The notes: generated from the sequence alone by a model not told the origin. DNA of 64,000 bases from Aneurinibacillus sp. Ricciae_BoGa-3 (GCF_028421645.1 NZ_CP116887.1:4585501-4649500); one strand, 5' to 3'. Counted from the first letter of the stretch, positions 1 through 8,739 are shown. A program made the numbers and translations.

Positions 1-448
1 GCTCGTGTCAGAATTGGGAATTGTTGAACGTAACCATTTAAAAGATTCATGATATCATTCATATTTTGATTAGCAACCACACATACATTGTTCCGATCAA
101 GAAATTTCATTTCTTTATGTTGCATAGCATGAAAAAAAGAGAAGAATTCGGTTCAATGATTAGAAAATGAGAATTATTATTGCTTTTTTCAATTAAATAT
201 GAAATTTCTTGAACACTAGTGATTCCTATAATGACATGAAGTTCACGTAAAAATGGCCTTATTTCATAGCTCCTATCCACTTCATCCTTTACAAGATAGA
301 CCTTACCTTTATCATCCGTAAAAAACTCTTCGCCAGCATCTATTCCAATATATTGATAGACCAAATCGCTTTGTTCAGGCATCTCTTCAATATAATGATG
401 GCTATTTGCATAAAGCCGTGATAAATTATCTTCCCATGTTGTCTGCAT
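1..448 (-). pseudogene. Maf-type flagellin glycosyltransferase, N-terminal part, frameshifted and cut by window edge
   Basis: The first 113 residues (ATG at 448) contain the IIEPN motif typical of the Maf/DUF115 motility-associated factor family, which glycosylates flagellin in the cytoplasm. The open frame stops at 107. Reading on in the next frame gives a natural continuation (FFHAMQHKEMKFLDRN, then VVANQNMNDIMNLLNGYVQ) to the window edge. The frames join at a run of seven A (132-138 on the plus strand); eight would restore one frame. The gene lies directly downstream of flagellin on the same strand, the usual place for maf genes in Bacillota. Family assignment rests on the short motif and context. 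The break may be a sequencing error, a phase-variable switch or a true pseudogene. Confidence 0.62.
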
Positions 449-525
449 AAATATCCTCCCGCCCTATTTCACTATACAAAATAAAAGATCGCTAGCTGTA
501 AACCGTAAGCATTAATCATTAGTTG

Positions 526-570
526 TTCTTTAGTAGATAAGAAAGCTATACTTTCTCATCTACTAAAGAA
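526..570. repeat. Long inverted repeat between hag and maf
   Basis: Two 20-base arms (526-545 and 551-570) pair almost perfectly around a 5-base loop. The hairpin lies just beyond the flagellin terminator and upstream of maf, so it may attenuate read-through from hag into maf. It could equally be a second terminator or a small repeat element. Confidence 0.6.
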
Positions 571-601
571 GGGAGACCCCAGCAAACTAGGATCTCCCTC
601 C
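570..601 (-). terminator. Terminator of hag
   Basis: On the minus strand the arms GGGAGATCC and GGGTCTCCC (one G-T pair) form a strong stem right after the flagellin stop codon. Confidence 0.6.
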
Positions 602-616
602 ATAATAAAACTATCA

Positions 617-1840
617 TTAACGGAGCAATTGAAGAACTTGCTGCGGTTGTTGGTTGGCTTGAGCCAGCATACCTTGAGCAGCCTGCGCGAGAATACTGTT
701 CTTCGTATTTTCCATAACAGCTTTCGCCATATCCACATCACGGATACGGGATTCAGCAGTAGTGAGGTTTTCAGAAGATGTACCCAAATTGTTAATGGTA
801 TGTTGCAAACGGTTTTCGAATGCCCCAAGTTTCGCACGTTCAGCCGAAACTTTTTGTGTGGCATTATCAATAACTTTAATAGCCGTATTTGCCCCTGCCT
901 GTGTTGAAACGTCTAGGTTATTAACACCAAGTGCTTGCGAACGCATGTCGTTAATATCTATTTTAAGATTCTGACCACCATTAGCTCCAATTAATAATGT
1001 AGCACTACCATCTTTAGCTTGTACATCTCTAGCTTCTGTTGTTTCATTGAACGCAGACAATTTGCTACCAGCAACTGAATTAACATTTCCTTGGGCATCA
1101 GCAACAGAAATTGTAATACCCTCAATTGCATTAGCAGTTCCAGCAGCGGCTGCAGTTAGCTTTAACCCGCTTGCTGAAGCAGAAAGTGTAGCCCCACCAA
1201 TTTTAGCAGCTAAAGCAGTAATGTCTGCACTACCTGTAAGTGTTTGCGTATTCAACGCACCATTGACAGTATAGTTAATCGTAATAGTATCAGTCGATTT
1301 AATACCCAGGCTATTGCCGTTATTATCTGTTAAGTTAAATAATTTGGTGGCCGCAGTCGTAGCGCTGTTTACAGATTTATTTATGTTCTGGTTTGCAACT
1401 GCAGCAGCATTTTGTTTTGACATCGAACCATCTAACAGGTTTTTCGTATTGAATTGAGTGGTATTTCCAATCCGGTCAATCTCTTTTTCCAGTTGACCCA
1501 CTTCAGATTGGATATTTTTACGGTCTTGGTCTGTATTCGTATCATTGGATGATTGAACCGCTAATTCACGCATACGCTGGAGAATATCATGTGTTTCATT
1601 TAATGCACCCTCAGCTGTTTGAATCATTGAAATCCCGTCTTGTGAATTTCGAGTAGCCTGGTCTAATCCACGAATTTGGCCACGCATTTTTTCGGAAATG
1701 GCAAGACCTGCTGCATCATCCGCTGCGCCGTTAATGCGAAGGCCTGAAGAAAGTTGTTGAGTTGTTTTTGCTTGATTACCCTGGTTGATGTTTAACATCC
1801 GTAAAGAGTTAGCAGCCATACCATTGTAGTTAATAATCAT
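617..1840 (-). CDS. hag: Flagellin
   Basis: This 407-residue protein is the flagellar filament subunit, exported by the flagellar type III apparatus. The conserved D0/D1 N-terminus (MIINYNGMAANSLRML, then SSGLRINGAADDAAGLAISEKM) and C-terminus (SRIRDVDMAKAVMENTK to QQVLQLLR) are intact. Residues about 150-310 are the variable, alanine/threonine-rich surface region. ATG at 1840 follows an AAGGAGGA ribosome site at 1847-1855. The gene has its own SigD promoter and a long leader with a CsrA hairpin, as in Bacillus subtilis. csrA and fliW lie upstream and a Maf-type glycosyltransferase downstream, suggesting a glycosylated filament. Identification is secure. Confidence 0.97.
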   Translation of the reverse strand: MIINYNGMAANSLRMLNINQGNQAKTTQQLSSGLRINGAADDAAGLAISEKMRGQIRGLDQATRNSQDGISMIQTAEGALNETHDILQRMRELAVQSSNDTNTDQDRKNIQSEVGQLEKEIDRIGNTTQFNTKNLLDGSMSKQNAAAVANQNINKSVNSATTAATKLFNLTDNNGNSLGIKSTDTITINYTVNGALNTQTLTGSADITALAAKIGGATLSASASGLKLTAAAAGTANAIEGITISVADAQGNVNSVAGSKLSAFNETTEARDVQAKDGSATLLIGANGGQNLKIDINDMRSQALGVNNLDVSTQAGANTAIKVIDNATQKVSAERAKLGAFENRLQHTINNLGTSSENLTTAESRIRDVDMAKAVMENTKNSILAQAAQGMLAQANQQPQQVLQLLR

Positions 1841-1846
1841 TATTTA

Positions 1847-1885
1847 TTCCTCCTTGATTTTTTCTATGAACGTCCTTGTTCATAG
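1847..1885 (-). promoter_or_regulatory. CsrA target hairpin and Shine-Dalgarno in the hag leader
   Basis: On the minus strand, CTATGAAC and GTTCATAG (1864-1885) form a perfect 8-bp stem whose loop is AAGGAC, presenting the GGA core of a CsrA site. The second GGA is in the AAGGAGGA ribosome site at 1847-1855. This two-site arrangement matches the B. subtilis hag leader, where CsrA blocks hag translation until FliW titrates it. Both regulators are encoded just upstream. Confidence 0.8.
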
Positions 1886-1949
1886 TTTTCTTAAATGATT
1901 AGAACAAAGAATCCATGTGGCGCCTGGGATATTTGTTCCTATATTTTAG

Positions 1950-1976
1950 TTATCGGAAAGTCCTTAATACTATTTA
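1950..1976 (-). promoter_or_regulatory. SigD promoter of hag
   Basis: On the minus strand TAAA (1973-1976) is followed after exactly 15 bases by TCCGATAA (1950-1957), close to the SigD consensus TAAA-N15-GCCGATAT. Initiation a few bases downstream would give a leader of about 100 nt that includes the CsrA hairpin. Confidence 0.75.
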
Positions 1977-2035
1977 ATCCCTTTTAAAAAATATTTTTGA
2001 TAGAGTACACATCACTATATCCAATGGAAAAGAAA

Positions 2036-2066
2036 AAAGCTCCCGTTTCTCCCGGTTGAGCTTTCT
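2036..2066 (-). terminator. Terminator after csrA
   Basis: On the minus strand AGCTC..CCG pairs with CGG GAGCT and is followed by a T run. It separates the csrA-fliW transcript from the hag promoter. Confidence 0.7.
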
Positions 2067-2078
2067 TCTGGACCATTC

Positions 2079-2333
2079 TTATTTTTCATTTTCTAACGTT
2101 AAACCACTAATCTTTCCAAATCGCTTCAACTCTTCAATGTTTACCGAGGATAAGGTTCCCGCCAATTTATTCTCCTGCTGAATGGATTCATAAATCTCCT
2201 GCCGATAAATAGATATAGAGCGCGGTGCCTCGATACCTATTTTAACCTGTTCGCCGTCTACACTAACAATCTTTACTTCAATATGATCCCCAATCATAAT
2301 GGATTCTCCGATTTTACGCGTCAACACAAGCAT
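2079..2333 (-). CDS. csrA: Carbon storage regulator CsrA
   Basis: This 84-residue RNA-binding translational repressor begins [16 protein letters not shown] and contains the core region [19 protein letters not shown]. The start is the ATG at 2333; the frame stays open 48 bases further upstream but that part lacks homology. CsrA binds GGA motifs in hairpin loops, and its classic Bacillus target, the hag leader, lies immediately downstream. The C-terminal extension beyond about residue 58 is longer than in enterobacterial CsrA, as usual in Bacillota that use FliW. The start codon is 16 bases beyond the fliW stop, consistent with one operon. Confidence 0.95.
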   Translation of the reverse strand: MLVLTRKIGESIMIGDHIEVKIVSVDGEQVKIGIEAPRSISIYRQEIYESIQQENKLAGTLSSVNIEELKRFGKISGLTLENEK

Positions 2334-2349
2334 CGCCCATCCCGTCCTC

Positions 2350-2844
2350 TCATTCGGTAGCCGCCTTACCCATCGTCTCATTATCCTTTACATTCTTTTC
2401 TTTTGATGAAGTTTGATTCGAATAAAGGCCTAGCGGGTGACGAACAGAATATGAGGTATTCTCCAAAACGAGTTGGACACCTAGATGATTAACTGAATTA
2501 AGAATCACAGGGGCTACAAGATTCACCGTAGAATTCGATAACGGCTCACGTAAGACCGCTATCACATAACAAGTAACCTGCTCCCGTTCGGTGATTTTGA
2601 GCGATTCAAGAACGTAATCCGGAATGGTAAATTTATAATCAGAAAATAATGTAAAGGGATCCATTAGGAAAAAATATAAATCGGCAGACGTAGAATGAAG
2701 GATTGTAAATGCGCTCCCCTCAACTTTAAGCAGAAGAAAACTCTTCTCCTTCTCAAAACCCGGAATTCCATTCTCGAAATGGTATACCTCATCTTCCATA
2801 TACTCTACTTCACCAAAAAGACTAGACATAACTTTTAAAGACAT
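2350..2844 (-). CDS. fliW: Flagellar assembly factor FliW
   Basis: FliW is a small cytoplasmic protein that binds CsrA allosterically, or flagellin, in a partner-switch controlling flagellin synthesis. The protein has the family core ([11 protein letters not shown] near the N-terminus, then FLMDPF and the [21 protein letters not shown] segment). ATG at 2844 is preferred over an adjacent TTG because GGAG lies 11 bases upstream. The C-terminal 25 residues are charged and probably disordered. It precedes csrA in the same transcript. Confidence 0.93.
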   Translation of the reverse strand: MSLKVMSSLFGEVEYMEDEVYHFENGIPGFEKEKSFLLLKVEGSAFTILHSTSADLYFFLMDPFTLFSDYKFTIPDYVLESLKITEREQVTCYVIAVLREPLSNSTVNLVAPVILNSVNHLGVQLVLENTSYSVRHPLGLYSNQTSSKEKNVKDNETMGKAATE

Positions 2845-2938
2845 CAATCCTGAATCTCCTTTTCAATTACCTTAATCTGACACCTGATAAAGAACGGACA
2901 CTTCTTGACTACCCGATAAGCCTTTTTTATGGTCATAT

Positions 2939-3514
2939 TTAATATGACGCATCTAAAATATCCCCACTTACCTGTATACTGAGTTGATTTTTTTGTCTAA
3001 TGTAATAATTGATTTTACCCTTTTCATAATTCTGTGCAGACGGTGTTTGTTGTACATCAATCGCCGTACCACCCTGGTTGCATTCTATATTTAATTGACC
3101 AGGTATTCCATTCAGATGTAAAGAAAAGTTTCCAGGAACATTTGCGTAACTAAATTGATGATCAGTGAAGAACTTTTTTCCCTTGGCAATATTGGCTATG
3201 GCATTCCCTTTATTTTCAATGGCACCCAACTGTTCCCCTTCTGCCGCAACTCGTGCAATATAAGCAAGGGCCGACTGATGCCCATCTGCTGCAAGCTCGG
3301 CATTCTGTTGTGCGTTACTTTTAATGTCCATATCCGCCCAACACTGACTCTGATCAATCTGTACAACCGGTTGTGTACGATGGAAAATCATCTCCGTTGT
3401 TTTTTGTTGAATATGAAGTTGCGTATGTTCAGGTTCAAACGTATAGACTGGTCGTTGTACGTCCCAACCAATCTTTGCAAAGGATTGGTTCAATTGAATA
3501 TGAGGTATGTTCAG
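2939..3514 (-). CDS. yviE: DUF6470 family flagellar-locus protein (YviE-like)
   Basis: The product of about 191 residues has the repetitive, beta-rich, proline/glutamine-containing make-up of DUF6470/YviE proteins, always found between flgL and fliW in Bacillus-type flagellar operons. Its molecular role is unknown. The first conventional start (TTG, 3493) is 29 bases from a ribosome site and would delete the conserved opening. In-frame CTG at 3512-3514 lies 8 bases from GGAGG and restores the start LNIPHIQL, resembling the IPQIRI opening of relatives. I therefore extend to CTG, an unusual initiator; TTG remains possible. Confidence 0.75.
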   Translation of the reverse strand: MNIPHIQLNQSFAKIGWDVQRPVYTFEPEHTQLHIQQKTTEMIFHRTQPVVQIDQSQCWADMDIKSNAQQNAELAADGHQSALAYIARVAAEGEQLGAIENKGNAIANIAKGKKFFTDHQFSYANVPGNFSLHLNGIPGQLNIECNQGGTAIDVQQTPSAQNYEKGKINYYIRQKNQLSIQVSGDILDASY

Positions 3515-3527
3515 ACGCCATCCCTCC

Positions 3528-4426
3528 TTACTTCAGGAAGTCAACCAACGAAGGCTGAATAATACGTGAACCGGCAGACAGTGCAGCCCGCTGCACATTT
3601 TCAGCATTTTGCAGGTCCGTAATAACTTTAGCCATATCAGCGTCTTCTGCATCTGAAAGCATTTTAGTTGAGCCGTTATATTGTGTATCAAGTCGGTTTT
3701 GGATTAATTGAATACGATTTGTGCGAGATCCTACAGACGCCTGAACCTTAGTGAACGTATCCAAATGCCCTTGAATGGATCCTATATCAGTTGAGATATT
3801 GGTTCCTGTCTTTGTTGGGTCATTTAAATCGTTAATGACTTTACCGAGCGTGGAGAAGACGCTAGTCCCCTGTGCTCCGAAAACATCACCAGGTTTTATA
3901 TTTACGGGTATTTTCAACGCTTGGGAAACCTCTAGATTTATATCCGTATTATCGATATTACCGGTTAGATCTGGTGGATTTAAGTTTTGATCATAAGGTG
4001 GTGTTAATGTTTGCGTTCCATTGAAAATATATTTTCCGTTCAGTGTTGTATTAGCAACCGTACCTAACTGATCACGTAATTGCTCAATCTCAGTTTTAAT
4101 GTTTTGTCGGTCCGTGGCCGTATTTGTATCATTTGCTGCCTGTGTTAATAAGTCTTTAACACGACTTAAAATGTTTACCCCTTCGGAAAGTGACGAATCA
4201 TATTGATTCATCCAATTTGTTGCTTCATTTGTGTTATCTTTAAATTGTTGATTTTCGGCCAAATTTGTTCGATAATACATGCCTTGAATTGCTGCAATTG
4301 GATCCTGTGATGGTTTGGTTATTTTTTTCCCGAGGAAAGCATGTCCTGTAGACGTGCCATGTTCTGTTGACTGTTATCCAGATTGTATAACATGTCATTG
4401 TTTAACATAGTTTGAGTGACGCGCAT
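3528..4426 (-). pseudogene. flgL: Flagellar hook-filament junction protein FlgL, frameshifted near the N-terminus
   Basis: FlgL (HAP3) joins the hook to the filament. From ATG at 4426 the frame reads MRVTQTMLNNDMLYNL to the motif MLSSGKK and then meets TAA. The conserved continuation ITKPSQDPIAAIQG lies one base out of frame and runs to the intact C-terminus (AALSAGSRIIQPSLVDFLK). The break is at a run of seven T on the plus strand (4322-4328); eight would give a full protein of about 298 residues. Since flgL is needed for a filament and every neighbour is intact, a sequencing error or a reversible slip is more likely than loss. It lies directly downstream of flgK. Confidence 0.9.
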
Positions 4427-4438
4427 TTATCTTACCCC

Positions 4439-5848
4439 CTATCTGCCTACAAGGCCCATGTTATTTATTACTTTATCCAACACGTCATCCATTGTGGTCA
4501 TCATGCGAGCGGAAGCATTATACGCCTGTTGAAATTTTATCATGTTGCTCATTTCTTCATCGAGTGAGACACCGGACACGGATTGGCGTCTATTATCCAC
4601 GTCATTGACCAAAATTTTGGAGTTATCTCGTAATCGTTGAGCATCCTGCGTTTCAACCCCAAGCGCCGAAATAATCTGACGTGTATAATCATCAAAAGAA
4701 GTTGTTGTCGTACCAAATGAAATGGCGGGGTCTTCCTTTAATGAATACACCTGTAAAGCCATTGTATTATCTCCCGGGTTACTGGGTGTAAGGGAGGCAT
4801 CATTTGCCGTGACATCGATATCCGAGGCGTCAGTACCTGAAAAGAATGGTGTAACACTATTAACTTTATTTATAAGTGTGCTAGCTAACGTATTGATTTT
4901 ATTTAAATACCCGTTCCCGTTTCCTGATAAGTCATCAATGATTTGATCGCGGGATGTCAAAAGCCCGTTAAGTTTCCCATTCCCGCTTCCCACACCCAGT
5001 GTAGTACTCCCTATTTGGACATCGTATTTAGGAGAGCCATCAGCTATTGTTCCATTACCAACGGTAGATACAGTATTATAGCCTGAAGCAAGATTTGGAT
5101 CTACCAAAGTGGCGCCATTCACTGTAACGCTCACCATTCCCGTATCAACGGTACCATTCAAAACAGGCGTAACGGTAACATCAGCAAGATTAGACAGCTG
5201 ATCAATTAACAGATCACGCTGATCATATAAATCATTGGGGGTATTCCCATTTGTAACAACATTGTTTATTTGGGTGTTCAACGAGGCGATATTTTTAGCC
5301 ATCGTATCCATGGAGTCTGCCGTTACCTTTACGTTATCATTTACATCGTGCTGAAGGGATTTCAATTCACTGCTAATAAACTGGAACGTTTCAGCAACAG
5401 CTTTCCCATTTTGTACAACCACTTCCTGAGTTGCAGCATCACTTGGATTTTGTGATAACTTTTGCCAGGATGTCCAAAACTGATCCATTGTATGTTGAAG
5501 TCCTGAATCTGACGGTTCCTGCATGATGGTTTCAATTTTCTCAAGTGTATCCGATCTCGCTCCAAATTCCCCAACATTCTTATTCTCGCCACGGTATTGG
5601 GAATCTAAAAACCCTTCCCGTAGCCGCTGTACAGAATCAACCGTAACACCGGTACCCATTTGTCCAGCCTGACGATCGTTCACAATACTCGGGTACGGAA
5701 AAGAATCTGTAGCGGTCAGATTTACCCGTTGACGTGTATACCCCTCCGTATTCGCATTGGAGATGTTGTGTCCCGTGGTATATAAAGCAGCTTGCTGGGC
5801 AAACAACCCGCGTTTAGCAAGTTCTAGTCCTGCGAAAGTAGAACCCAT
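4439..5848 (-). CDS. flgK: Flagellar hook-associated protein FlgK
   Basis: FlgK (HAP1) sits between hook and FlgL and is exported with FlgN as chaperone. The start at 5848 (MGSTFAGLELAKRGLFA) follows AGGAGAAGAA; the frame is open 12 codons further upstream but without homology. The N-terminal GHNISNANTEGYTRQRV and C-terminal FQQAYNASARMMTTMDDVLD blocks, which form the D0 coiled coil, are both present. The length of 469 residues is normal. The order flgN-flgK-flgL is that of B. subtilis. Confidence 0.96.
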   Translation of the reverse strand: MGSTFAGLELAKRGLFAQQAALYTTGHNISNANTEGYTRQRVNLTATDSFPYPSIVNDRQAGQMGTGVTVDSVQRLREGFLDSQYRGENKNVGEFGARSDTLEKIETIMQEPSDSGLQHTMDQFWTSWQKLSQNPSDAATQEVVVQNGKAVAETFQFISSELKSLQHDVNDNVKVTADSMDTMAKNIASLNTQINNVVTNGNTPNDLYDQRDLLIDQLSNLADVTVTPVLNGTVDTGMVSVTVNGATLVDPNLASGYNTVSTVGNGTIADGSPKYDVQIGSTTLGVGSGNGKLNGLLTSRDQIIDDLSGNGNGYLNKINTLASTLINKVNSVTPFFSGTDASDIDVTANDASLTPSNPGDNTMALQVYSLKEDPAISFGTTTTSFDDYTRQIISALGVETQDAQRLRDNSKILVNDVDNRRQSVSGVSLDEEMSNMIKFQQAYNASARMMTTMDDVLDKVINNMGLVGR

Positions 5849-5895
5849 ATTTCTTCTCCTCTCAAATTCAAACAAGATATACAATCGTTTAGTTT

Positions 5896-6402
5896 TTATG
5901 CCTTGCTATCAAAAAAACGTTGACCCCCACTGCGGTTAGTAAACTGTGGTTCCACCGGTTTCCTATAGGTGTAATGGTCCTCAACAGGGGTTGTCATTTC
6001 TTCCAACGTTAAATTCACATAGGCGAGAGATTGCTGAATTAACTGCTGGTTTAACTCGTTTAAGTTCTTTAACTCCTTGAGGAGGTTGTTTAATCTTTGC
6101 TGGCACCGATGAAGCGCTCTTCCTGCCTCGGAATCCCCCGCCGCCTCAATTAGATCACTTAAATAAACTGTTTCCTTACGAACGCCCCGTAGCATAAAAT
6201 AGAGCGAGACATGCCGTTCCCGCTCTAGTTCAAGTGCTTGAATGTTTTTTATGGAACGAGATTCAAACTGGATGATCCGGGCAAGATCTGCGATTGCGCC
6301 AGCTATCAACACTTCTTTTTTCTGCTTCGCCAGCTTGAGCATGCGTTCATGTTCTCGAATTAGTTGTTCAAGAACATCAATAATGTCATACAGTCCACTC
6401 AT
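5896..6402 (-). CDS. flgN: FlgN-type flagellar export chaperone
   Basis: This 168-residue, largely alpha-helical and heptad-rich protein lies between flgM and flgK, the constant place of FlgN, the chaperone for FlgK and FlgL. Residues about 10-60 and 95-130 form the helical hairpin expected of the family. I start at ATG 6402 (MSGLYDII), which has GGTGGG upstream; the ATG five codons earlier has no ribosome site. Sequence conservation in this family is low, so context carries much of the call. Confidence 0.88.
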   Translation of the reverse strand: MSGLYDIIDVLEQLIREHERMLKLAKQKKEVLIAGAIADLARIIQFESRSIKNIQALELERERHVSLYFMLRGVRKETVYLSDLIEAAGDSEAGRALHRCQQRLNNLLKELKNLNELNQQLIQQSLAYVNLTLEEMTTPVEDHYTYRKPVEPQFTNRSGGQRFFDSKA

Positions 6403-6428
6403 GGTCGTTCCCACCATTCATCAATTAC

Positions 6429-6686
6429 TTATATGCCGCCTTTTATAATCTTTTCGGCAACTTTATCCGCATCAACGCGGTATGTTCCAGCCTGTACCTG
6501 TTGTTTTAGCTTCGCAATACGCTCTGCACGCTGGGCTTCCGTCTCCTGTGTCTTATGAAGGTCAAGCGCCTCCGGGGATATTTCAAGCTTATCCTGGCCT
6601 CTAGTGCGATTCGCTTCTTCTAGCTTGGCATTCTGTTTGTTATAAGGATTTACAGGTTGTATACCATTCGGACGGTCAATTCTCAT
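6429..6686 (-). CDS. flgM: Anti-sigma-D factor FlgM
   Basis: The 85-residue protein inhibits SigD until hook completion. Residues 1-20 (MRIDRPNGIQPVNPYNKQ) and the C-terminal helices (RAERIAKLKQQVQAGTYRVD then VAEKIIK) are the family's sigma-binding region. The ATG at 6686 has GAGGTGAA upstream. Its first target here is the hag promoter at 1950-1976. Confidence 0.95.
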   Translation of the reverse strand: MRIDRPNGIQPVNPYNKQNAKLEEANRTRGQDKLEISPEALDLHKTQETEAQRAERIAKLKQQVQAGTYRVDADKVAEKIIKGGI

Positions 6687-6793
6687 GAAATATTCACCTC
6701 TTTGAGTTAAAGATTCATTTATCGTATTCATTCCCTTTGTTTACATCTGTTACACCTCTACGTTGTCCCCCGCTGTTATAATCGGCGGTTAAC

Positions 6794-6833
6794 AAAAATG
6801 CCGACTACTTATTAATAAAGTAATCGGCATTTT
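6794..6833. terminator. Bidirectional-looking hairpin between yvyF and flgM
   Basis: Arms AAAATGCCGACTAC and GTAATCGGCATTTT form a stem flanked by A and T runs. It may end the yvyF transcript, leaving flgM to a promoter in 6690-6790. A GCCGATTA sequence there resembles a SigD -10 element but lacks a convincing -35. Confidence 0.55.
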
Positions 6834-6854
6834 ATCGTTAATATTTTAGTTTTT

Positions 6855-7280
6855 CTATTGATCGAGTCCAGTTCGGTAAAGTTTGCCCGGGTGGTTGGAC
6901 TCCTGCCGATCCGCTTTCCGCTTAACTTCTTCATGGAACGAGTCTGCGAGCTTATTGCGTTCACTCTGGCAGGATGTACAATGGCTTCCGGAACGAATAA
7001 GTCTCCCGCATGAGTCACAAGAATAACCTAGATTAGGCGCATTGTCAATGGACAGGCGCCCCTCCCGGATAAACTGTTTGATATACTCAACATTTACCCC
7101 TGTCTTCTCACTCAGCTCATATACCGTACACCCACGGTTTTCTTTCTTTCTAAGAAACTGAGAGCATTTCTCGTATTCTTTGTCGATTTCCTTCACGCAA
7201 GACGGACACACAGGCTGTCTTATCTTCATAAAAATCTTTCCGCAACGCGGGCAGTTCGTTACATTATCTAGAGACGGCAC
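6855..7280 (-). CDS. yvyF: YvyF-type flagellar operon protein (TIGR03826-like)
   Basis: The protein has an N-terminal zinc-ribbon (CPRCG at about residue 11 and CPSC about 17 residues later), a central segment resembling a winged helix (TVYELSEKTGVNVEYIKQFI, then REGRL) and a second Cys cluster (CDSCG, CTSC). This is the pattern of YvyF between comF and flgM in Bacillus. Role unproven; a regulatory adaptor has been suggested for the family. GGGGGAG six bases before GTG 7280 favours that start; the ATG five codons upstream lacks a good site. Confidence 0.85.
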   Translation of the reverse strand: MPSLDNVTNCPRCGKIFMKIRQPVCPSCVKEIDKEYEKCSQFLRKKENRGCTVYELSEKTGVNVEYIKQFIREGRLSIDNAPNLGYSCDSCGRLIRSGSHCTSCQSERNKLADSFHEEVKRKADRQESNHPGKLYRTGLDQ

Positions 7281-7375
7281 GCTGTACTCCCCCATTTCCT
7301 ATATCCGCATATTTACTATATATTTTAGCGCAAAGGTCCCGATAATGAGAGGACTATTTTAACAATTTTTTTGGA

Positions 7376-7410
7376 TAAAAAAAAGCAGGCCAGTAGACCG
7401 GCCCGCTCGT
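7376..7410 (-). terminator. Terminator of tpx
   Basis: On the minus strand AGCGGGCCGGT pairs with ACTGGCCTGCT and is followed by a run of T. Confidence 0.85.
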
Positions 7411-7425
7411 GTTCTGTTTATGGAG

Positions 7426-7947
7426 TTACTTTGCAGCTGTTTCTTTGGCAGCTGCGATTGCTTTCTCGTAATCCGGGTGGTTGGTTGCTTCTGATACATA
7501 CTCAACATATGTAACTTTGTTGTCTTTGTCGAGGACAAAGATGGCGCGTGCCAGAAGGCGCATTTCTTTAATGGCAACCCCGAATGCTTCCCCGAAGGAA
7601 AGATCACGGTGGTCAGAAAGCATTTTTACTTTATCGATGCCAGCAGCACCGCACCAGCGGGCTTGTGCAAACGGAAGGTCAACGCTCACTGTAAGAATTT
7701 CTACGTCTCCCAAGTTTGCAGCTTCTTCATTGAAACGGCGGGTCTGGGCATCGCATACGCCAGTGTCAATAGAAGGAACCACACTGATCAGGCGAACTTT
7801 GCCTTTTCCGTCATTTAAAGAGTATGGAGCAAGACCGGCAGCCAGGACAGTAAAGTCTTTTGCTGTGTCGCCAACTTTTACTTCTTCACCGAGAAGCGTT
7901 ACTTGATTTCCTTTGAAAGTAATTGCACCTTTTCTTTCTGTTGCCAT
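7426..7947 (-). CDS. tpx: Thiol peroxidase, atypical 2-Cys peroxiredoxin
   Basis: Tpx reduces hydroperoxides with thioredoxin as electron donor. The 173-residue protein carries the peroxidatic cysteine C65 in [15 protein letters not shown] and the resolving cysteine C99 in ARWCGAAG, the Tpx-type spacing. It is a single-gene unit with its own terminator, inserted between yvyF and the comF genes, where B. subtilis has none. The call is secure. Confidence 0.96.
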   Translation of the reverse strand: MATERKGAITFKGNQVTLLGEEVKVGDTAKDFTVLAAGLAPYSLNDGKGKVRLISVVPSIDTGVCDAQTRRFNEEAANLGDVEILTVSVDLPFAQARWCGAAGIDKVKMLSDHRDLSFGEAFGVAIKEMRLLARAIFVLDKDNKVTYVEYVSEATNHPDYEKAIAAAKETAAK

Positions 7948-8082
7948 TGTTCATACCTCCGTTACCTGGTAAGTTTTAACGTCATCACAACTTCCATTGT
8001 AGACGAGTAGGTGAAGAAATACAACATCTTGATAGGGTTTACAAAATTGCAGCTTGCTGTTTGCAACTCTATTTCTACCAAT

Positions 8083-8659
8083 TCAACTGAGCCTGTTTTT
8101 CAGCCGATGGATTTCCTCTCGATTTCCGTGCGCCGTATCAATCGCGTACCGCACCGTTTCCTGTAGCTCATCCAGTTTCCGCAGGATTATGGTATCTCGC
8201 TCCTGCTTTTTAGTCTGTGCTTACAGGTGCATGCGCTTCATTTCCGCAAATCCGTCATGCATTTCGCTTCGTACATCCTGAATTTCTACTTTCCAAATCT
8301 TTTAGCGATCGAAGTATTAATTCGTCACATTCAATGTTTTCGAAGTGTTTACGATCCATGGAGTCTTTTAACTCGTCAAAACGGCGGTTCATCTCTTTCG
8401 CCAATGCCTGTTGTCCGCTGTTGATTGCTTTTAGTTCGTCCGAATGTCGGTTTACTTCTTTTGCCAATGCCTGTTGTCCGCTGTTGATCGCTTTTAGTTC
8501 GTCCGAATGTCGGTTTACTTCTTTTGCCAATGCTTGTTGTCCGCTCTTAATAGCTTTTAGTTCGTCCGAATGTCGGTTTACTTCTTTTGTCAGTGCCTGT
8601 TGCCCGCTCCTAATTCCCTGTAGTTCTTCAAGTATTTGTTGAAGCAACTGATCGCTCAT
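8083..8659 (-). pseudogene. Coiled-coil protein with 21-residue repeats, decayed 3' end
   Basis: From ATG 8659 (MSDQLLQQILEELQGI, ribosome site GAGGAG) the protein is one long heptad-rich helix with four tandem 21-residue repeats of the type SGQQALAKEVNRHSDELKA, each three heptads, encoded by near-identical 63-bp units. The frame ends at 8255. A matching C-terminus follows one frame over (IQDVRSEMHDGFAEMKRMHL, one TAA, then about 45 codons to TGA at 8083), so one indel near 8268 and one nonsense change have cut it. Function unknown. The repeats can expand or contract by recombination. The 12295-12639 protein has a similar coiled-coil make-up. Confidence 0.7.
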
Positions 8660-8739
8660 TTCTCTTGCTCCTCTTCCGAATTCTCTTATGAGTATTTTAC
8701 CATAGCTATTATCATAAAAGATCAACATCCAGCTTAGGT

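Noticed and set aside
6770..6790. SigD promoter before flgM
   Set aside because: GCCGATTA fits the -10 element but the -35 position reads TCGG rather than TAAA.
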